From assembly GCA_028641055.1 (NCBI GenBank), contig CM054060.1, positions 61,161,371-61,225,370 of the forward strand: 64,000 bases of DNA. Direction: 5' to 3'. The notes beneath the pieces were generated by a model. It did not search any database. It was not told the origin of the DNA and saw nothing but the letters and a program-made list of their open reading frames with translations. Position numbers and translations under genes: made by a program. Origin of the DNA: Alopecurus myosuroides. Its lineage: Eukaryota > Streptophyta > Magnoliopsida > Poales > Poaceae. Shown in pieces: positions 1 through 10,906 of the stretch; position 1 is the first letter of the stretch; each line of letters opens with the position of its first letter.

Positions 1-1607
1 GTCAGCTTTAACCTATTAGCAAGAACTTTGGAAGCAATCTTATAAAGCACATTGCAAAGGTTAATTGGACGGAAATTTTTGAGGTGTTGGGGGCTGGTGG
101 TTTTCGGAATTAGAACAACCACAGAGTCACAAAACCCTTCCGGGATGGAGTCCCCAAGAAGGAATTTTCTAACTGCATCACAAATCTCCATCCCAATAAG
201 ATCCCAATGCTTCTGATAGAAAAGAGCCGGGAAACCATCCGGTCCCGGAGCCTTAGTAGGTCCCATTTGGAATAGAGACAACTTGATTTCGTCATCTGTA
301 TATTCCTTGCCTAGCTCCTCATTCATCGCAGCGGTAACTCGTTGAGGAATGGCATCAAGAACCGAGTCAATAGAAGGACACGGTTCTGCAGTGAACAAGT
401 GAGCATAAAAATCTTGCACCATGCCTTTGATTTCCTCCATCTCATGAGCCAAGGAACCATCCTCTCTTTCCAGCCGAGATATCCGATTGGCACGTTTCCT
501 CGCCGAGGCCCGCGCATGGAAGAAGGACGTGTTTCTATCCCCTTCCCGGAGCCAATCAACGTGAGATCTCTGACGAGCCATAATCTCCTCTCTGTCAAAT
601 AACTCGCACAATTCCTTTTCTGCCTCACGAATTTCCGAATTTCCCTCGTCATGGCACCGCAGATATCTGAGTCGACGTTCCAGTCGCTCAATCTTTTTTC
701 GGACAGACCCGAAAGACTCCTTGCTCCATTTTTCCAGAGAACCAGCAAGCCGAGTTAATTTGTCGCATGTCGATTGGAGGGAAGGGGAACCACTGTTGTT
801 CACCGACCAGTTCTTATTCACCACGTCCGCAAAGTCAGGGGCACGGAGCCATGCCGCCTCGAAACGAAACTGGTGCTTCACTGGTGCTTGATAGGCGCTG
901 TCAGCCAAACCCTCCAAGTTGATTACAATGGCCATGTGATCGGAAGTAGTGGTGATCACATTGTCCACCTTGTAACCACAGAAACGGTCCATAAAATATG
1001 AGTTTGCCACCGCTCTGTCTAAGCGAACACACACCAAGTCATCCCCATGTTGACGATTCGTCCAGGTGAATTTAGGTCCCGCGTAGCCGAGATCAATTAG
1101 GCCACACGTCTCGAGGCAGTCTCTAAATTTTCCCATTTGGGAATCTGACCGATCCGAAATCCCCAAGTGCTCATCACCACTTACAATCTCATTGAAATCA
1201 CCACACACAATCCATGGTCCTGTCCAAACCGACCGTAGTCGGTGCAGCACCTCCCAGAACTCGTGTCTTCGATCTCTCCGAGGTTCCCCATACACAAAGG
1301 TGGAACGCCAAGGTGCACTTCCCTCTTTCGAAACCAGCACATCAATGAAATGAGAATTATACCCTTTGAGAGTGACAGAGACCGACTGAAGCCAGAATAG
1401 CGCAAGCCCTCCACTAAGTCCCACACTACTAACTGCAAAGCTACCAGAGTAACCCAAAGACCACATGAAGTTTTGAACTCTGGAATCCTTCATCTTCGTC
1501 TCCGAGAGGAAGAGGAAGGTGGGTCGGAAGAACCTCACTAGCCAGCGAAGTTCGCCAACTGTCGCGTCCGACCCGAGGCCGCGACAGTTCCAGCAGAGAA
1601 GATTCAT
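1..1607 (-). CDS. LINE ORF2, endonuclease and start of reverse transcriptase (partial)
   Basis: ORF2 encodes the endonuclease/reverse transcriptase that nicks the target and copies the RNA by target-primed reverse transcription. I read the frame by hand from the ATG at 1607-1605 to the edge, about 535 codons without a stop. Residues 1-225 are an apurinic endonuclease-like (EEP) domain: N7 in WNCRGLG, E36 in LSETK, Y106 in VYGEPR, D137 and N139 in GDFNE, and the closing SDH at 222-224. The middle (240-440) is basic and helical, with the usual [13 protein letters not shown] motif. From about 450 the reverse transcriptase begins ([14 protein letters not shown], then [21 protein letters not shown] cut by the window). 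The YADD region and C-terminal zf-RVT are outside. It is translationally coupled to ORF1 by a 4-base ATGA overlap. Confidence 0.9.
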   Translation of the reverse strand, partial: MNLLCWNCRGLGSDATVGELRWLVRFFRPTFLFLSETKMKDSRVQNFMWSLGYSGSFAVSSVGLSGGLALFWLQSVSVTLKGYNSHFIDVLVSKEGSAPWRSTFVYGEPRRDRRHEFWEVLHRLRSVWTGPWIVCGDFNEIVSGDEHLGISDRSDSQMGKFRDCLETCGLIDLGYAGPKFTWTNRQHGDDLVCVRLDRAVANSYFMDRFCGYKVDNVITTTSDHMAIVINLEGLADSAYQAPVKHQFRFEAAWLRAPDFADVVNKNWSVNNSGSPSLQSTCDKLTRLAGSLEKWSKESFGSVRKKIERLERRLRYLRCHDEGNSEIREAEKELCELFDREEIMARQRSHVDWLREGDRNTSFFHARASARKRANRISRLEREDGSLAHEMEEIKGMVQDFYAHLFTAEPCPSIDSVLDAIPQRVTAAMNEELGKEYTDDEIKLSLFQMGPTKAPGPDGFPALFYQKHWDLIGMEICDAVRKFLLGDSIPEGFCDSVVVLIPKTTSPQHLKNFRPINLCNVLYKIASKVLANRLKL

Positions 1608-2977
1608 TGCGTGCGGCAGGGCTGCTCCGCAGCTGCTGCCTGATCCGCCGATCGAGAGGGGGTAGAAGTAATCACCGTTTTCTGCTTCTTGTTAGAATCA
1701 TCCTCTGCTACTAAGTTTTGCCCTCCATCCGAGGTAGCTTCAGAGATGGAGGCTGCAGATGAGCCCGCTGGAATCAGAGCAAGAGCCCAGCTAGACTCAT
1801 TCGAACCACCGAGAGCCTCCTTGGGTTTTGGCCTGTACCCTTTTCTTTTTTGTCCACTAGCCTTGCCTGCTCCCGATGTTTCAATGCCGTCCATAGTTGT
1901 AGCCAGTGGAGGGACCCGAGACTTTGAAGAGGTTCGGGGAGCTCGCTGTTTCTTGACCAACTTAGGTGAGGTCACCTCATTCACACCCACAGCTCCATCC
2001 TTCTTGCTCACAGGGGGACGAGGACCACTTTGATTCTTGTCGTGGCTGTCAAGGTTGCTAGCAGATGAGCTCTGTCCCGACTTCTCACCCGAGAATTTCT
2101 TCCGTTCGTCAGGCACACACAAACGGGATCCGTGGTATGGAAGCAGATCATCTGCATCTCTCACACCCGGCGTAGGGCACACACCCGAGGAGTGACCAAG
2201 AAGTCCACACGAATAACAATAGGTGGGCATCCTCTCGTACATCACCTGGAACACTTCTGTGCAGCCACGTTTCTGCGAATAGACCGAAATGCATCGCAAC
2301 AAAGGTACTGCCACATCAATGGAGACCTTTACTCTGAGGTAGCTCCCCCAAGCCCGGCCTTTAGCATCCACATCCACTTTCTCCACAATCCCTAGACTGC
2401 CAGCTAGCCCTCTACCCCGAGCTTCGTTCATCAGGTTGAAAGGCAAGTTGATAATGCGCGCCCAAACAGACAGTCTACTGAAATTGAGATCCCCGGGTTT
2501 AGTGAGTGGATCAAAATCCATCAAGAGCACAGCGTGCTTACTAATATTCCAAGGCGCGCCATCTTTAACTCTGATCAAGTCCAACTTCGAAGAGAACTCT
2601 GCCATGAACATATTGGAACCTAAGGGCCGAATCTCCAAGCCCTTTGGATTACCCCATGCTGGGCGAAGAACAGCCCTAATGGTGTTAATGTGCAGCGGGT
2701 TGGGTGCGAGCACCTTTCCCACGATCGCCCATTCCGGGCATCCGAGGAGATCGTCTTCCTCGTCCTCGAGAACGAAGGCCTTCGACTCCTGAGTTGTGAG
2801 GTTGAGATGTTTGAGCATCTCCGCCATATTGTCCCCTGCCGCCGTCGAGGAAGGACCCGAAGCCTGGGGGGATCGGCTATCCTTGGGCGTGGCCGGCATA
2901 GGGACGGAGAGAGACCTACCGTCGGGCAGCGACGCGTCAGGAACTAGGGCTTCCGCTTCCGATCGAACGCCCGCCAT
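1604..2977 (-). CDS. LINE ORF1 protein (DUF4283 + CCHC zinc knuckle)
   Basis: A 457-residue nucleic-acid-binding ORF1 protein, which in LINEs coats the element RNA in the ribonucleoprotein. Residues about 80-235 read as a DUF4283-type domain (starting near [11 protein letters not shown], with [14 protein letters not shown] and [11 protein letters not shown]). A CX2CX4HX4C zinc knuckle ([14 protein letters not shown]) lies at 254-267. The C-terminal 170 residues are basic and low in complexity, with lysine/arginine clusters that could be nuclear localisation signals. The start at 2977 gives an N-terminus rich in Ser, Pro and Ala; a second ATG (residue 51, [10 protein letters not shown]) is a possible alternative start. 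The stop TGA overlaps the ATG of ORF2 as ATGA. Length is within the usual range for plant LINE ORF1. No internal stop or frameshift is seen. Confidence 0.9.
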   Translation of the reverse strand: MAGVRSEAEALVPDASLPDGRSLSVPMPATPKDSRSPQASGPSSTAAGDNMAEMLKHLNLTTQESKAFVLEDEEDDLLGCPEWAIVGKVLAPNPLHINTIRAVLRPAWGNPKGLEIRPLGSNMFMAEFSSKLDLIRVKDGAPWNISKHAVLLMDFDPLTKPGDLNFSRLSVWARIINLPFNLMNEARGRGLAGSLGIVEKVDVDAKGRAWGSYLRVKVSIDVAVPLLRCISVYSQKRGCTEVFQVMYERMPTYCYSCGLLGHSSGVCPTPGVRDADDLLPYHGSRLCVPDERKKFSGEKSGQSSSASNLDSHDKNQSGPRPPVSKKDGAVGVNEVTSPKLVKKQRAPRTSSKSRVPPLATTMDGIETSGAGKASGQKRKGYRPKPKEALGGSNESSWALALIPAGSSAASISEATSDGGQNLVAEDDSNKKQKTVITSTPSRSADQAAAAEQPCRTQ

Positions 2978-3264
2978 TCACTTCGATCCGCAACTTCGGA
3001 ACCGCCAAGGGTGGGCAGCGAGATCAGACACGCCCCTGGATCACCCCGAACGGAACCTTAGCTGGGAGGAGGGACGAGAAGGCGCAGTCGATCCGGGAGC
3101 GGAGGAGGGACGGTGGTCGACGGCGAAGAAACCGCCGCCGGCAGAAGGAGTCGAGGAATCTAGGGATCGCCTCACGCGTCGCAGGAGCGCCCTAGGTAAC
3201 CGACATTGAGATAGAGTGGTTGAGGCTCAAAGAAAGCAACGGTGCAAAAAAAATCGAAAAATGG

Positions 3265-4593
3265 ATACTGTGGCAAATTATTGGTGTAAAAAATGGATGC
3301 ATCCATGTGGGCCTCCAGAAGTCGCGGATGGGCAGAGGATGATTGGTCGCTGAGGGGATGGCGCGGTTGTGCCGAGTAAGTGTACGTGCCATCTGTTTTT
3401 CCTTTTGTTGTACCCGTATTGTGCTTTCTGCGTGTGCAGCCTGCGGCAATTCTTTGCGGAAAAGTAAGAAGGCTTTTGCGCTGGCACTATTTTTCGCCCG
3501 GTGCGAATTCGTACTAGGACTCGCGCGCACTGTAGACTCCTGCATGGGTCGGCCCATGTGGGCTGTTTTATTTTTCGCTTTTTGCTTGTTTTTCTCATGT
3601 TTCTATTTGTTTTTGTTTTTGTTTTTTCTTTTCCCCCGTATTTTTTAGTATGATTTTCTTTTTAATATGAACCATTTTCAATTTTTTGTTCATTTCAAAA
3701 ATTGTTCAACATGCTTTAAAAATTGCTCATTTCAATATTTGTTTACTTTCAAAAAAAAAACCTGTTTTAAAATTGTTCACCGTTTAAAAAAATCATTTAG
3801 AAAAAATCACCACTTTTAAAAATTATTCACCATTTTTATAAGTTGTTCTTTTCAGAAGCTGTTCAGATTTTAATATCTACATTTTTTTCAAATCTAGAAC
3901 ATTTTGCTTGTCTGAACGTTGCAAAATATATTTTCGAAAACATTTCTAGAAGCAGTAAAAAAAAGTATAAGCAAAAATGTAGAAAGAAGGAAAGAAAAAA
4001 AACGAAACGAATGGCTATTACCTCTTACTAGGCAGCAATATTTCGGCGCGCCACCTACAGGCGGGGCGTTAGTAGGCCGGCCCATCCGGGGGCGGGGGAG
4101 TGAAATCGGATTTTTTTTTTCTTTTCTGTGTTCCTTTTTTAGTTTTTTTCAGTAAAAAATTGTTCTATTTTTTTGTTTTTCTTCATTATCGTTTTTATGT
4201 GTATCTTTTCTGTTTTATATTTTGTTCAATTTTTTTGTCTAATTTTTTTTTTCAATTTTTTTGCTCAGACTTTTGTTTTACGGGAAAAGGGGCCAGACTG
4301 TTAGTTGGCCGGCCCAACAGCACGGGCGGCATTTAGGAGCTCCCGCTTGAAGGGTGCATAGGGGCTCCCCTTTTGCGTGCCCCTGAACCGTGGGTGCGGG
4401 CCGTTGTTTCCCTACGGCCGAAAGCGAGTCTAGTTCATTCAGTTGAGCCATGGGCATTTTTGGGGCGTTCGGCCTAGGAGGTAACCGTGCCTGTGTCGGT
4501 GCCAGCGGGCGCGGCGCGAGCATTGTTTATTACGCGCAGCCGTGCGACGAGCTTAGATTTCGGTGCACTGTTAGCCTGCTAGCCCACGCAAGA
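3265..4593. other. Unclassified duplicated DNA, no gene
   Basis: No credible coding region. Around 3640-3990 the sequence is AT-rich with repeated short phrases (TTGTTCATTTCAAAA, AAATTGTTCA and relatives). This is followed by GC-rich pieces containing GGCCGGCCCA-type motifs at 4075-4085 and 4310-4318, alternating with T-rich tracts. This AT-rich/GGCCCA mixture is common in Triticeae dispersed repeats, but I cannot name a family. Short open frames here have no recognisable domains. Confidence 0.5.
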
Positions 4594-4596
4594 TTA

Positions 4597-4869
4597 GACT
4601 AGTCACAATGGGAAGTATCATACACTAGTATCATGCATATGATACTAGTCTATGTTACTACTCCCACAATGGGTAGTAACATATTTGTAGTATCATGTAG
4701 TACTGCATTTATTATGCTCTAGAATCATTTTGTGTTGGGTTGCGTTATGTTACGGTATCCACCTATGATACCACTATCACCTCTCTCTTCATTAATTGCA
4801 GTGCCACATCAGCTTTTTGCCAACATGGCATCTATGATACTACCTATTATACCCCCATTGTGAGTAGTC
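4597..4869. mobile_element. PIF/Harbinger-type MITE with TTA target duplication
   Basis: A 273-bp element with terminal inverted repeats (GACTAGTCACAATGGG at the left, the complement of GACTACTCACAATGGG at the right) and no coding capacity. It is flanked by TTA at 4594-4596 and 4870-4872. Copy B of the duplication has the unoccupied site at 42498-42500 with a single TTA (GATTAGGG), so both ends are exact. TTA duplication and small size fit a Tourist/Harbinger-like MITE. The superfamily is inferred from these traits, not from a transposase. Confidence 0.9.
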
Positions 4870-4872
4870 TTA

Positions 4873-5995
4873 GGGTCTGTGTCTTGCTTTTTTTTTTCTT
4901 TTTTTTTGCGAAACGTCTATGCCTTGCTTGGGTCACAGAGTGTATCGCGCGAGGCAGACCTGCAGTGACGGCGATGGATCGGTCGGTGAAACCACAAAAT
5001 TCCGGTGTGGAAAGCGCCCGCCCGTGCACTGCTGGCTTCGATCTCGCTTCAGGTGTTCTTGGTCTCTGTCTGCCACCGCATCGGATTCTCCTTTGTTTCC
5101 TTGCAGACTGCAGGCCGATCATGCCGTCAGGCGTCATATGGGCACCGAGAGAGAGTTCTCGATCCCGGCTGAGCATTTCGGTCGAAAAACAGCATGCTTA
5201 ACTCTGTAACCACCGAGTCGCTTTACCTACCAGCTCCGAAAGGCCATATATCGGCAGCAGGAAAAGCGACCAAGCACCTGGGTTCGGCCCTTAGCGCTGT
5301 CTGTGCGACCCAAATGGAAAGCCGTTTTACAAAGCAGAAAAGCGTATGCCAATCTTGGAGCAGGAGAGGTTGGTTTCATGCGTGCACCGATGGATCTTGC
5401 GAAAGGAGCGCACCCGATCCGGGTAGGCTGTGCCATTGGGGGACGCAGGATAAGGGTGTTGGAAATGGCATGATAACAGGCGAGAGATAATGTAAGATAC
5501 GGCCACTATTGGCCACTTAACAAGCAGGAGCAGCCACCACCGGCACGCAGCTCTTAATCTTGGTTTCTCTTCAGTTTCTTCCTTAGATCCAGCCCTCATA
5601 GCGAGGACTAATAAATGGATGTATAGCACGCGCGCGTCTCTTAAGTCTTAACAGTGCGACGGCATAGTTGAACTGAATTTTAGACTGTACTTGCAGTAGC
5701 AGCGATCATTCAGACCGTGGGTGCTTACAGTAGCAGCAATCATTCTGCCAGGGTATAATGGTGTGCCCACTTGGTTTTTGTTTTCTCGCAGCCGTTCATT
5801 TTCGGACCGAACGCACCCGAGTCGCCCCGTCCAGCCACTGAGATATCACACTTTTCAGAGGACAAACTGTGCAGCCACACCGTACGTCGCGTCCCATCAA
5901 TTAGCTCATCGCTCTATTCTGCACTTTTGCAAGCTCAATGACAATTAGTGGCATGTACTAGCTAGTAGTAACCTTAAGTTCCAGAGATCATCTAG
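4873..5995. other. Unclassified duplicated DNA, no gene
   Basis: Single-copy-looking sequence, nearly identical to 42501-43610. It has a T-rich tract at 4888-4908, then mixed sequence without long codon-like structure. Open frames of up to 153 codons occur on both strands but have no recognisable domain, and they are broken by small insertions or deletions between the two copies. I see no promoter, RNA gene or element boundary. Confidence 0.45.
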
Positions 5996-5997
5996 TA

Positions 5998-6091
5998 CTC
6001 CCTCCGATCCGTAATTTGTGTCGTAAGCTGGTACAGAAGTTGCATGTACGTAGTGCTACTCCCTCCGACACTTTCTTCGGATCGGAGAGAG
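5998..6091. mobile_element. Stowaway-like MITE (short)
   Basis: A 94-bp segment begins CTCCCTCCGATCCG after TA (5996-5997) and ends CGGAGAGAG before TA (6092-6093). These are the Stowaway (Tc1/mariner) terminal repeat and TA target. An extra CTCCCTCCGACAC lies inside at 6059, so two left ends may be nested, or the element is a short internally deleted form. The duplicate at 43613-43706 has a better right end (CGGAGGGAG). It predates the duplication. Confidence 0.7.
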
Positions 6092-6093
6092 TA

Positions 6094-6997
6094 ACATTTT
6101 ACAGACATACGGAGACTTATGGTACCTTTTTGGGTCATCACTCGTCAGCTAAAACCAAGACTCGAGGGTTCATTTTTTCAGACAAACCAAAGAGGACTCG
6201 AGAGTTCGGACGCAACAGGACTCGTTCACTGTCAAAAGAAACCGAGTTTTCGTTCTATGCGGCAAAACGCCATATCCATTCTTAGTTTAACGGCAGGCCT
6301 TCAGTTTTAATATAGGAGTAGCAAGATTTAGTGCTCACGCAACTCAATTCACTGGTTACCACGCACCTCACGGCACTGATGACGAGCGAAAGCTTCTGCA
6401 GCCAGGACTGTGCGCCCTTTATCTGGCTAAAATAAAGTATAAAAAATGGAAATGGTATCTGTAGGTTATTTTAAGCAACTGCCAGTTATGTGCGCCGGGT
6501 ACCAGTTCTCTTTGATCCTGCACTAATCTTTGATTGCTTTTCTTTATCTACGTAAAATCCTGAAATTTCAACAACCGTTTTAGATAGGATGATCCACTGT
6601 TCAATGAGAAGCTCACACACACGTACAGGTTACAAAGCTCACACACACGACGCTGCAAATAGGGATTCACCAAAGAGGAATCCCTTTGCCTTGTAGTATA
6701 GCCGAGTGGACTGAGGCAGCGGCAGCCTGTCGGATCGCGTGGAGGTTGCTTCTATCCGCTCTGCACTATACTCGAACGCCACTGGCAACGCGCGCATTAT
6801 TTGCATCCTGACTTGGCCGAAACCCAACCTAACAAACGGGAAATTTCGATTTGTCGTGCAATAACTTAGAAGGGTGCTCTACAATTATAATGCGTGTTTA
6901 GCTCGTTGCTTTACCTGACTGGATTATGCAGATTGCAGATTGCCTTTTCCATATACCGTAAAGAGATCAGATAACCCACCAAAAACAAAACTGTGTC
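6094..6997. other. Unclassified duplicated DNA, no gene
   Basis: No coding region recognised. It is shared with 43709-44607 at visibly lower identity than the left part of the duplication. A short stretch near 6693-6800 has a tRNA-Ser-like A-box phrase (GCCGAGTGGACTGAGGC) but no acceptor stem or proper B box. I therefore do not call an RNA gene. Confidence 0.4.
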
Positions 6998-7005
6998 TTG
7001 TCATT

Positions 7006-7964
7006 TTTTTTAGAAAGGGAGGCAAAAGCTTTGCCTCATTCTATTGAATAAGAAGAAGTTTTACATGAAATTGAACAGTTCAATACAAAGGGACTAATCT
7101 CCCGATAAAATTTCACTCAGCCGCTTGGCGCCCGCCAAAACCCAATTTTTAGCCTTCGCCTTGATTTTGTCGAAGAGCACGAAGGATGGAGTGTGCTTGT
7201 TGCGGAAGACTCGGGCATTCCTCTCGTTCCAAATTTCCCAAGAGATGAGGAGCGTGAGCGAGGCGATGGATTTTCGGTTTGGGGTTGTCGAACCGGTCAA
7301 ACGAGCCCACCAACTTTGGAGGGAGTAAGGTTGCCAAAGGTGTGGCTCAATGGAGGACAGCCCAAGCCACTCCTTGGCATGGTGCCAAATCCTCAAGGAT
7401 AATCTACAGTGTACAAAGAGGTGGTTCGCCGATTCCATATCCCTCTTGCAAAGGGGGCAAACACCACAGTTAGGCCACCCCCCTCTTCTCTAGCCTATCC
7501 GCCGTCCAAAGTCTATTTTGAAGAGCAATCCAAGCGAAGAATTTGACCGGGGGGGGGGGGGGGCAAACCGCCCAAACCATCTTCTTCATGCCACAAGAAG
7601 TAGCGCCATAGAATTGTGCCTTGTAAGCTGACACCGCGGAGTATTCCCCATTCGAAGTGAGCTTCCAAATTATTGGATCCTCCACCCCGTCCTCAAGGGT
7701 GATGTTTTGAATCTTGGACCACAGGTCAATAAATTGTTCCACATGAGTGAAGGAGAAATTTTCATCCATCTTTATCTTGGCAATCCAATCGCCTCCATGC
7801 AAAGCCTCGGAAACTTTCCATTTTTTCCTCCGAGAGGCCAAATGAATAAGAGGTGCAATGTCCTTGGGCTTCTCTCCTCCCAGCCAGGGAGCATCCCAAA
7901 AAGGTGCCTTCCTGCCATTACCAAGCGTGATGGTCGTGGCGGCATAGAAGAGGTCCATACCCTA
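7006..7964 (-). mobile_element. 5'-truncated LINE, 3' end
   Basis: The 3' terminal part of a LINE lies on the minus strand. Its poly-A appears as a T run at 7004-7011, preceded by the characteristic hairpin GGCAAAGCTTTTGCC (about 7020-7034). Probable 8-bp target duplication TTGTCATT flanks it at 6998-7005 and 7965-7972. Only the last 290 or so ORF2 codons and the 3' UTR remain, as is typical of incomplete target-primed reverse transcription. The same insertion, with the same ends, is in copy B, where a copia later split it. Confidence 0.85.
7094..7964 (-). pseudogene. LINE ORF2 C-terminus (zf-RVT), frameshifted
   Basis: Two minus-strand frames together make the C-terminal zf-RVT region of a LINE ORF2. 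The 7958-7470 frame contains LGNGRKAPFWDAPWLGG and VKFFAWIALQNRLWTADRLEKRG. The 7438-7094 frame contains MESANHLFVHCRLSLRIW and the hallmark SWEIWNERNARVFRNKH, ending at a stop at 7094. One extra G in a G run near 7480 shifts the frame between CxLC-type zinc residues. A second long G run at about 7550 encodes an abnormal run of prolines. Both defects are also in copy B, so the protein was dead before duplication. No catalytic domain remains. Confidence 0.85.
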
Positions 7965-8172
7965 TTGTCATTAGATATTGTTGTCATTAGATATTGTATA
8001 TATATGCTATGTTTGGTTCATGGAAACCTGTAGCTACACTTAAAGTTGGTCTTGCTATGGGTTTCAATACAATTGTTGTCTTGTTTTTAAATTAGGAGCT
8101 TTGCAGTAAATAGTGCAATTTCTGGTCTCAAATCAAATGAAATTATTGGTTGTGATCACTGCCTTGGCAGCT

Positions 8173-10613
8173 AAGGTAGTAAGATGTGACCATGGGGGGT
8201 GTACTACGGCAGACACACTCCATATGATCAAGTCCCTGGACCTTTTGTAAGGTTCTTACAGGATAATGGCATAGTAGCCCAGTATTCAATGTCGGGCGAG
8301 CCTCAACAAAATAGAGTAGCTGAAATGCGTAACCGTACTCTTATGGATATGGTGCACAACATGATGAGTTATTCCACATTTCCACTGGGATTATGGATGG
8401 AGGCAGTTCAAACCGCCATTCACATTCTCAATAGAGTACCAAGCAAGTCGGTGCCCAAAACACCGTACGAGTTGTGGACAGGAAAAGCTCCATCCCTACA
8501 AGGCTACAACGCCTCAGGGTGTGGGGGAGCCCAGCTGAGGCCAAAGTGTTTAATCCAAACATCACAAAGTTAGATACCAAAACAGTAAGTTGTCACTTTA
8601 TTGGCTATCCTGATAGATCAAAAGGTTATCGTTTCTACTGTCCAGACAGATACACAGAGTTTGTAGAAACGAGACATGCGGTCTTCTTAGAGGACGAAAT
8701 GATGAGGGGGAACATGGTAGCTTGGAAAATTGATCTTGAGAAAAAGAGGGTGTGTGTGCACCTAATACGATGATTCAAGAGTCGTTTTTCTCACTACCTG
8801 TTGTACTTGCATCATCAACCCCTGAGGTTGCAGTGCAAGCACATGTTGTAACTCCAACCATGACAATTAGAGGTGAAGATTTAGAACCTGCCCGTCAGGA
8901 GCCGACTAAACCCGAAGTTGAGCATGAAAGGGAGGTACAAAAACCTTTCACAGAGGATGTGCCAGAAGTTGAGGCACGACATGAGCAAGAGAGTGAATGC
9001 CTTAGAAGGTCTACAAGACGTAAAAAGTCAGCTATTTCTAGTGATTATAAAGTTTATAACACAGAAACGACTCATAAGGAATGTGATCCCACCTCATATG
9101 AAGAAGCCATGAGAAGTCGTCACTCATCTAAATGGGTGGAGGCAATGGAAGACGAAATGAGATCTGTGAGTTCCAACGATGTTTGGGACTTAGAGGTTAT
9201 TCCTAAAGGAGCCAAAACAGTAGGCTGTAAATGGGTCTACAAAACGAAGTATGTCTCTAATGGGAATGTAGAAAAGTGTAAAACACGTCTTGTGGCAAAA
9301 GGTTTGTCACAAAGAGAAGGGGTAGATTACAATGAGACATTTTCTCCAGTCTCATGTAAGGATTCCTTCAGAATCATAATGGCACTAGTTGCAGATTTTG
9401 ATTTAGAGCTACATCAAATGGATGTAAAGACGACATTTATGAATGGATATCTAAAAGAAAAGGTTTACATGAAACAACCCAAGGGGTTTATCATGGAAGG
9501 CAAGGAAGATATGGTATGCCACCTAAAGAAATCCATTTATGGATTAAAGCAGGCTTCTAGACAATGGTATGTGAAATTTAATGATACGATAAAGAGTTTT
9601 GGATTTAAAGAGAATGTTGAGGATAACTGCATTTATGCAAAGTTCAAAAGTGGGAAATACATTTTCCTATTCTTGTATGTGGATACAAAGAAGTTCTTAT
9701 CCTTAAACTTTGATATGAAGGATCTTGGTGAAGCCTCATATGTTTTGGGCATAGAGATTCACCGAGATAGAAGAAATGGAGTCTTAGGACTATCGCAGAA
9801 AGCATATTTTGAGAAAGTTCTCAAAAATTATAATATGCATGCGAGTTCTGCCACACCTGCTCTTATAGTCATGGGCGATAGTTTTGGAAATTCCAATGTC
9901 CTAAGAACCAATATGAGATCGATCAAATGAAAGCAGTACCATATGGTTCGACTGTTGGAAGCTTACAATATACACAAGTGTGCACTCGCCCTGACTTTGA
10001 TTTTATCCCCGGGGTACTCGGTAGATATCAAGAGAATCCAGGCATAGAGCACTGGAAAATGGTAAAGAAAGCATTGTGTTATGCGCAAGGCACCAAGGAC
10101 CTCATGCTAACATACAGAAGATCTGATTCTCTAGAGATAAGAGGGTATTCAGATGCAGATTTTGCGGGAGACAAAGATGATAGAAAATTCACGTCAGGAT
10201 ACGTGTTTACTCTCGTAGGAGGAGCTATTTCGTGGAGAAACTCCAAACAATCAATAGTTGCATCATCCATGATGTATGCAGAATTTATAGCATGTTATGA
10301 GCCCAAGGGGCAGGCAATATGGTTAAAGAAATTTATACCCGACTTGAAAGTGGTAGATTGCATTAGTAAACAACTAAAGATGTACTGTGACAAGCTGCCC
10401 GTAGTATTCTATGCTCACAACAACAAGTTGAGTAATGCTACAAAGCCAATAGAAATAAAGTATTATGTTGTGAAGGATAAAATTCAGGATCAAACTATAA
10501 GTCTCGAGTATATAAGGACAAAGGATATGCTTGCGGATCCGCTAACAAAAGGCTTACCACCCAGTGTGTTCAAGGAACACATAGCCGGCATGGGTTTAAG
10601 GGAAAGCCTATGA
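8173..10613 (+). pseudogene. copia pol remnant: integrase C-part, RT, RNase H
   Basis: Decayed plus-strand copia polyprotein, in pieces. The integrase core fragment starts at KVVRCDHGG (about 8173), with a frameshift in a G run at 8194, then [33 protein letters not shown] and [15 protein letters not shown] spans roughly 9190-9910 (GCKWVYKTKY, HQMDVKTTFMNGYL, SIYGLKQASRQWY). RNase H spans 9927-10613 (GYSDADFAGD, SGYVFTLVGGAISW). The RT catalytic YVDD is lost by an in-frame deletion: the text reads [27 protein letters not shown], lacking about 15-20 residues after YVD. A further frameshift at 9927-9930 separates RT from RNase H. Gag, protease and the 5' LTR are absent. The motifs resemble the BARE/Angela side of copia. 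Same structure at 52297-54736. Confidence 0.9.
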
Positions 10614-10800
10614 TTCCTGGATCAAGAGAGGCCCAAAAAGAAACAGTTTCTGTTTCAAAATAGAAAGTTATATTATAGATGTCTGATTCTATCGGCAATT
10701 GAGCTGTGGCAATGAAATATGCTCTATGTATCAATATGTGATGAAACGAATAAAGTACAAAGTATAAAGTTAAAAGTAAAGTTGAGATCAATGGGGAGAA

Positions 10801-10906
10801 TGTTAGATTGATCTCATCGTGACCGAGCCCAACGGCTCGAACACACCCCTTGACTGCGGCCTGATCGGGGGAGCCCAATCCTTTATGGACGGTGGACCCC
10901 AGTCGC
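10801..10906 (+). repeat. Partial 3' LTR of the plus-strand copia
   Basis: A purine-rich tract (ATGGGGAGAA, ending at 10800) is directly followed by TGTTAGATTGATCTC, the expected polypurine tract and LTR start downstream of the pol stop at 10613. After 106 bp the LTR is cut by the start of a gypsy LTR at 10907. The same truncated LTR is at 54917-55022. Confidence 0.8.

Larger units (their letters stand above)
1..3264 (-). mobile_element. LINE (non-LTR retrotransposon), 5' part
   Basis: A plant L1-type LINE runs right to left and leaves the window through its reverse transcriptase. Order on the minus strand: GC-rich 5' leader (about 3264-2978), ORF1 (2977-1604), ORF2 (1607 to the edge). The exact 5' end is uncertain. 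Clear LINE leader is visible to about 3200, and the junction with duplicated DNA is at 3264/3265. No 3' end, poly-A tail or target-site duplication can be seen because the element continues outside the window. Both frames are open throughout the visible part, so this may be a fairly young, near full-length copy. Confidence 0.85.

Noticed and set aside
4597..4869. Copy B as an excision site and not an empty site
   Set aside because: B has exactly one TTA and no footprint. Precise excision is possible but insertion into A is simpler. Not fully excluded.
4740..5201. 153-codon open frame on the plus strand, crossing the MITE edge
   Set aside because: It starts inside the MITE, passes through a T run, has no domain, and is broken in copy B by absence of the MITE.
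6693..6800. tRNA-Ser-like stretch (GCCGAGTGGACTGAGGC) after GTAGTATA
   Set aside because: No matching acceptor stem, no proper GGTTCGAATCC B box, and copy B differs within the very phrase. Likely coincidence or an old SINE/tRNA relic.
7548..7563. Long G runs in the LINE remnants (also 51675-51688 and 27475-27486) as G-quadruplex elements
   Set aside because: Single homopolymers, not spaced G tracts. They fit slippage and also break the ORF2 frame.
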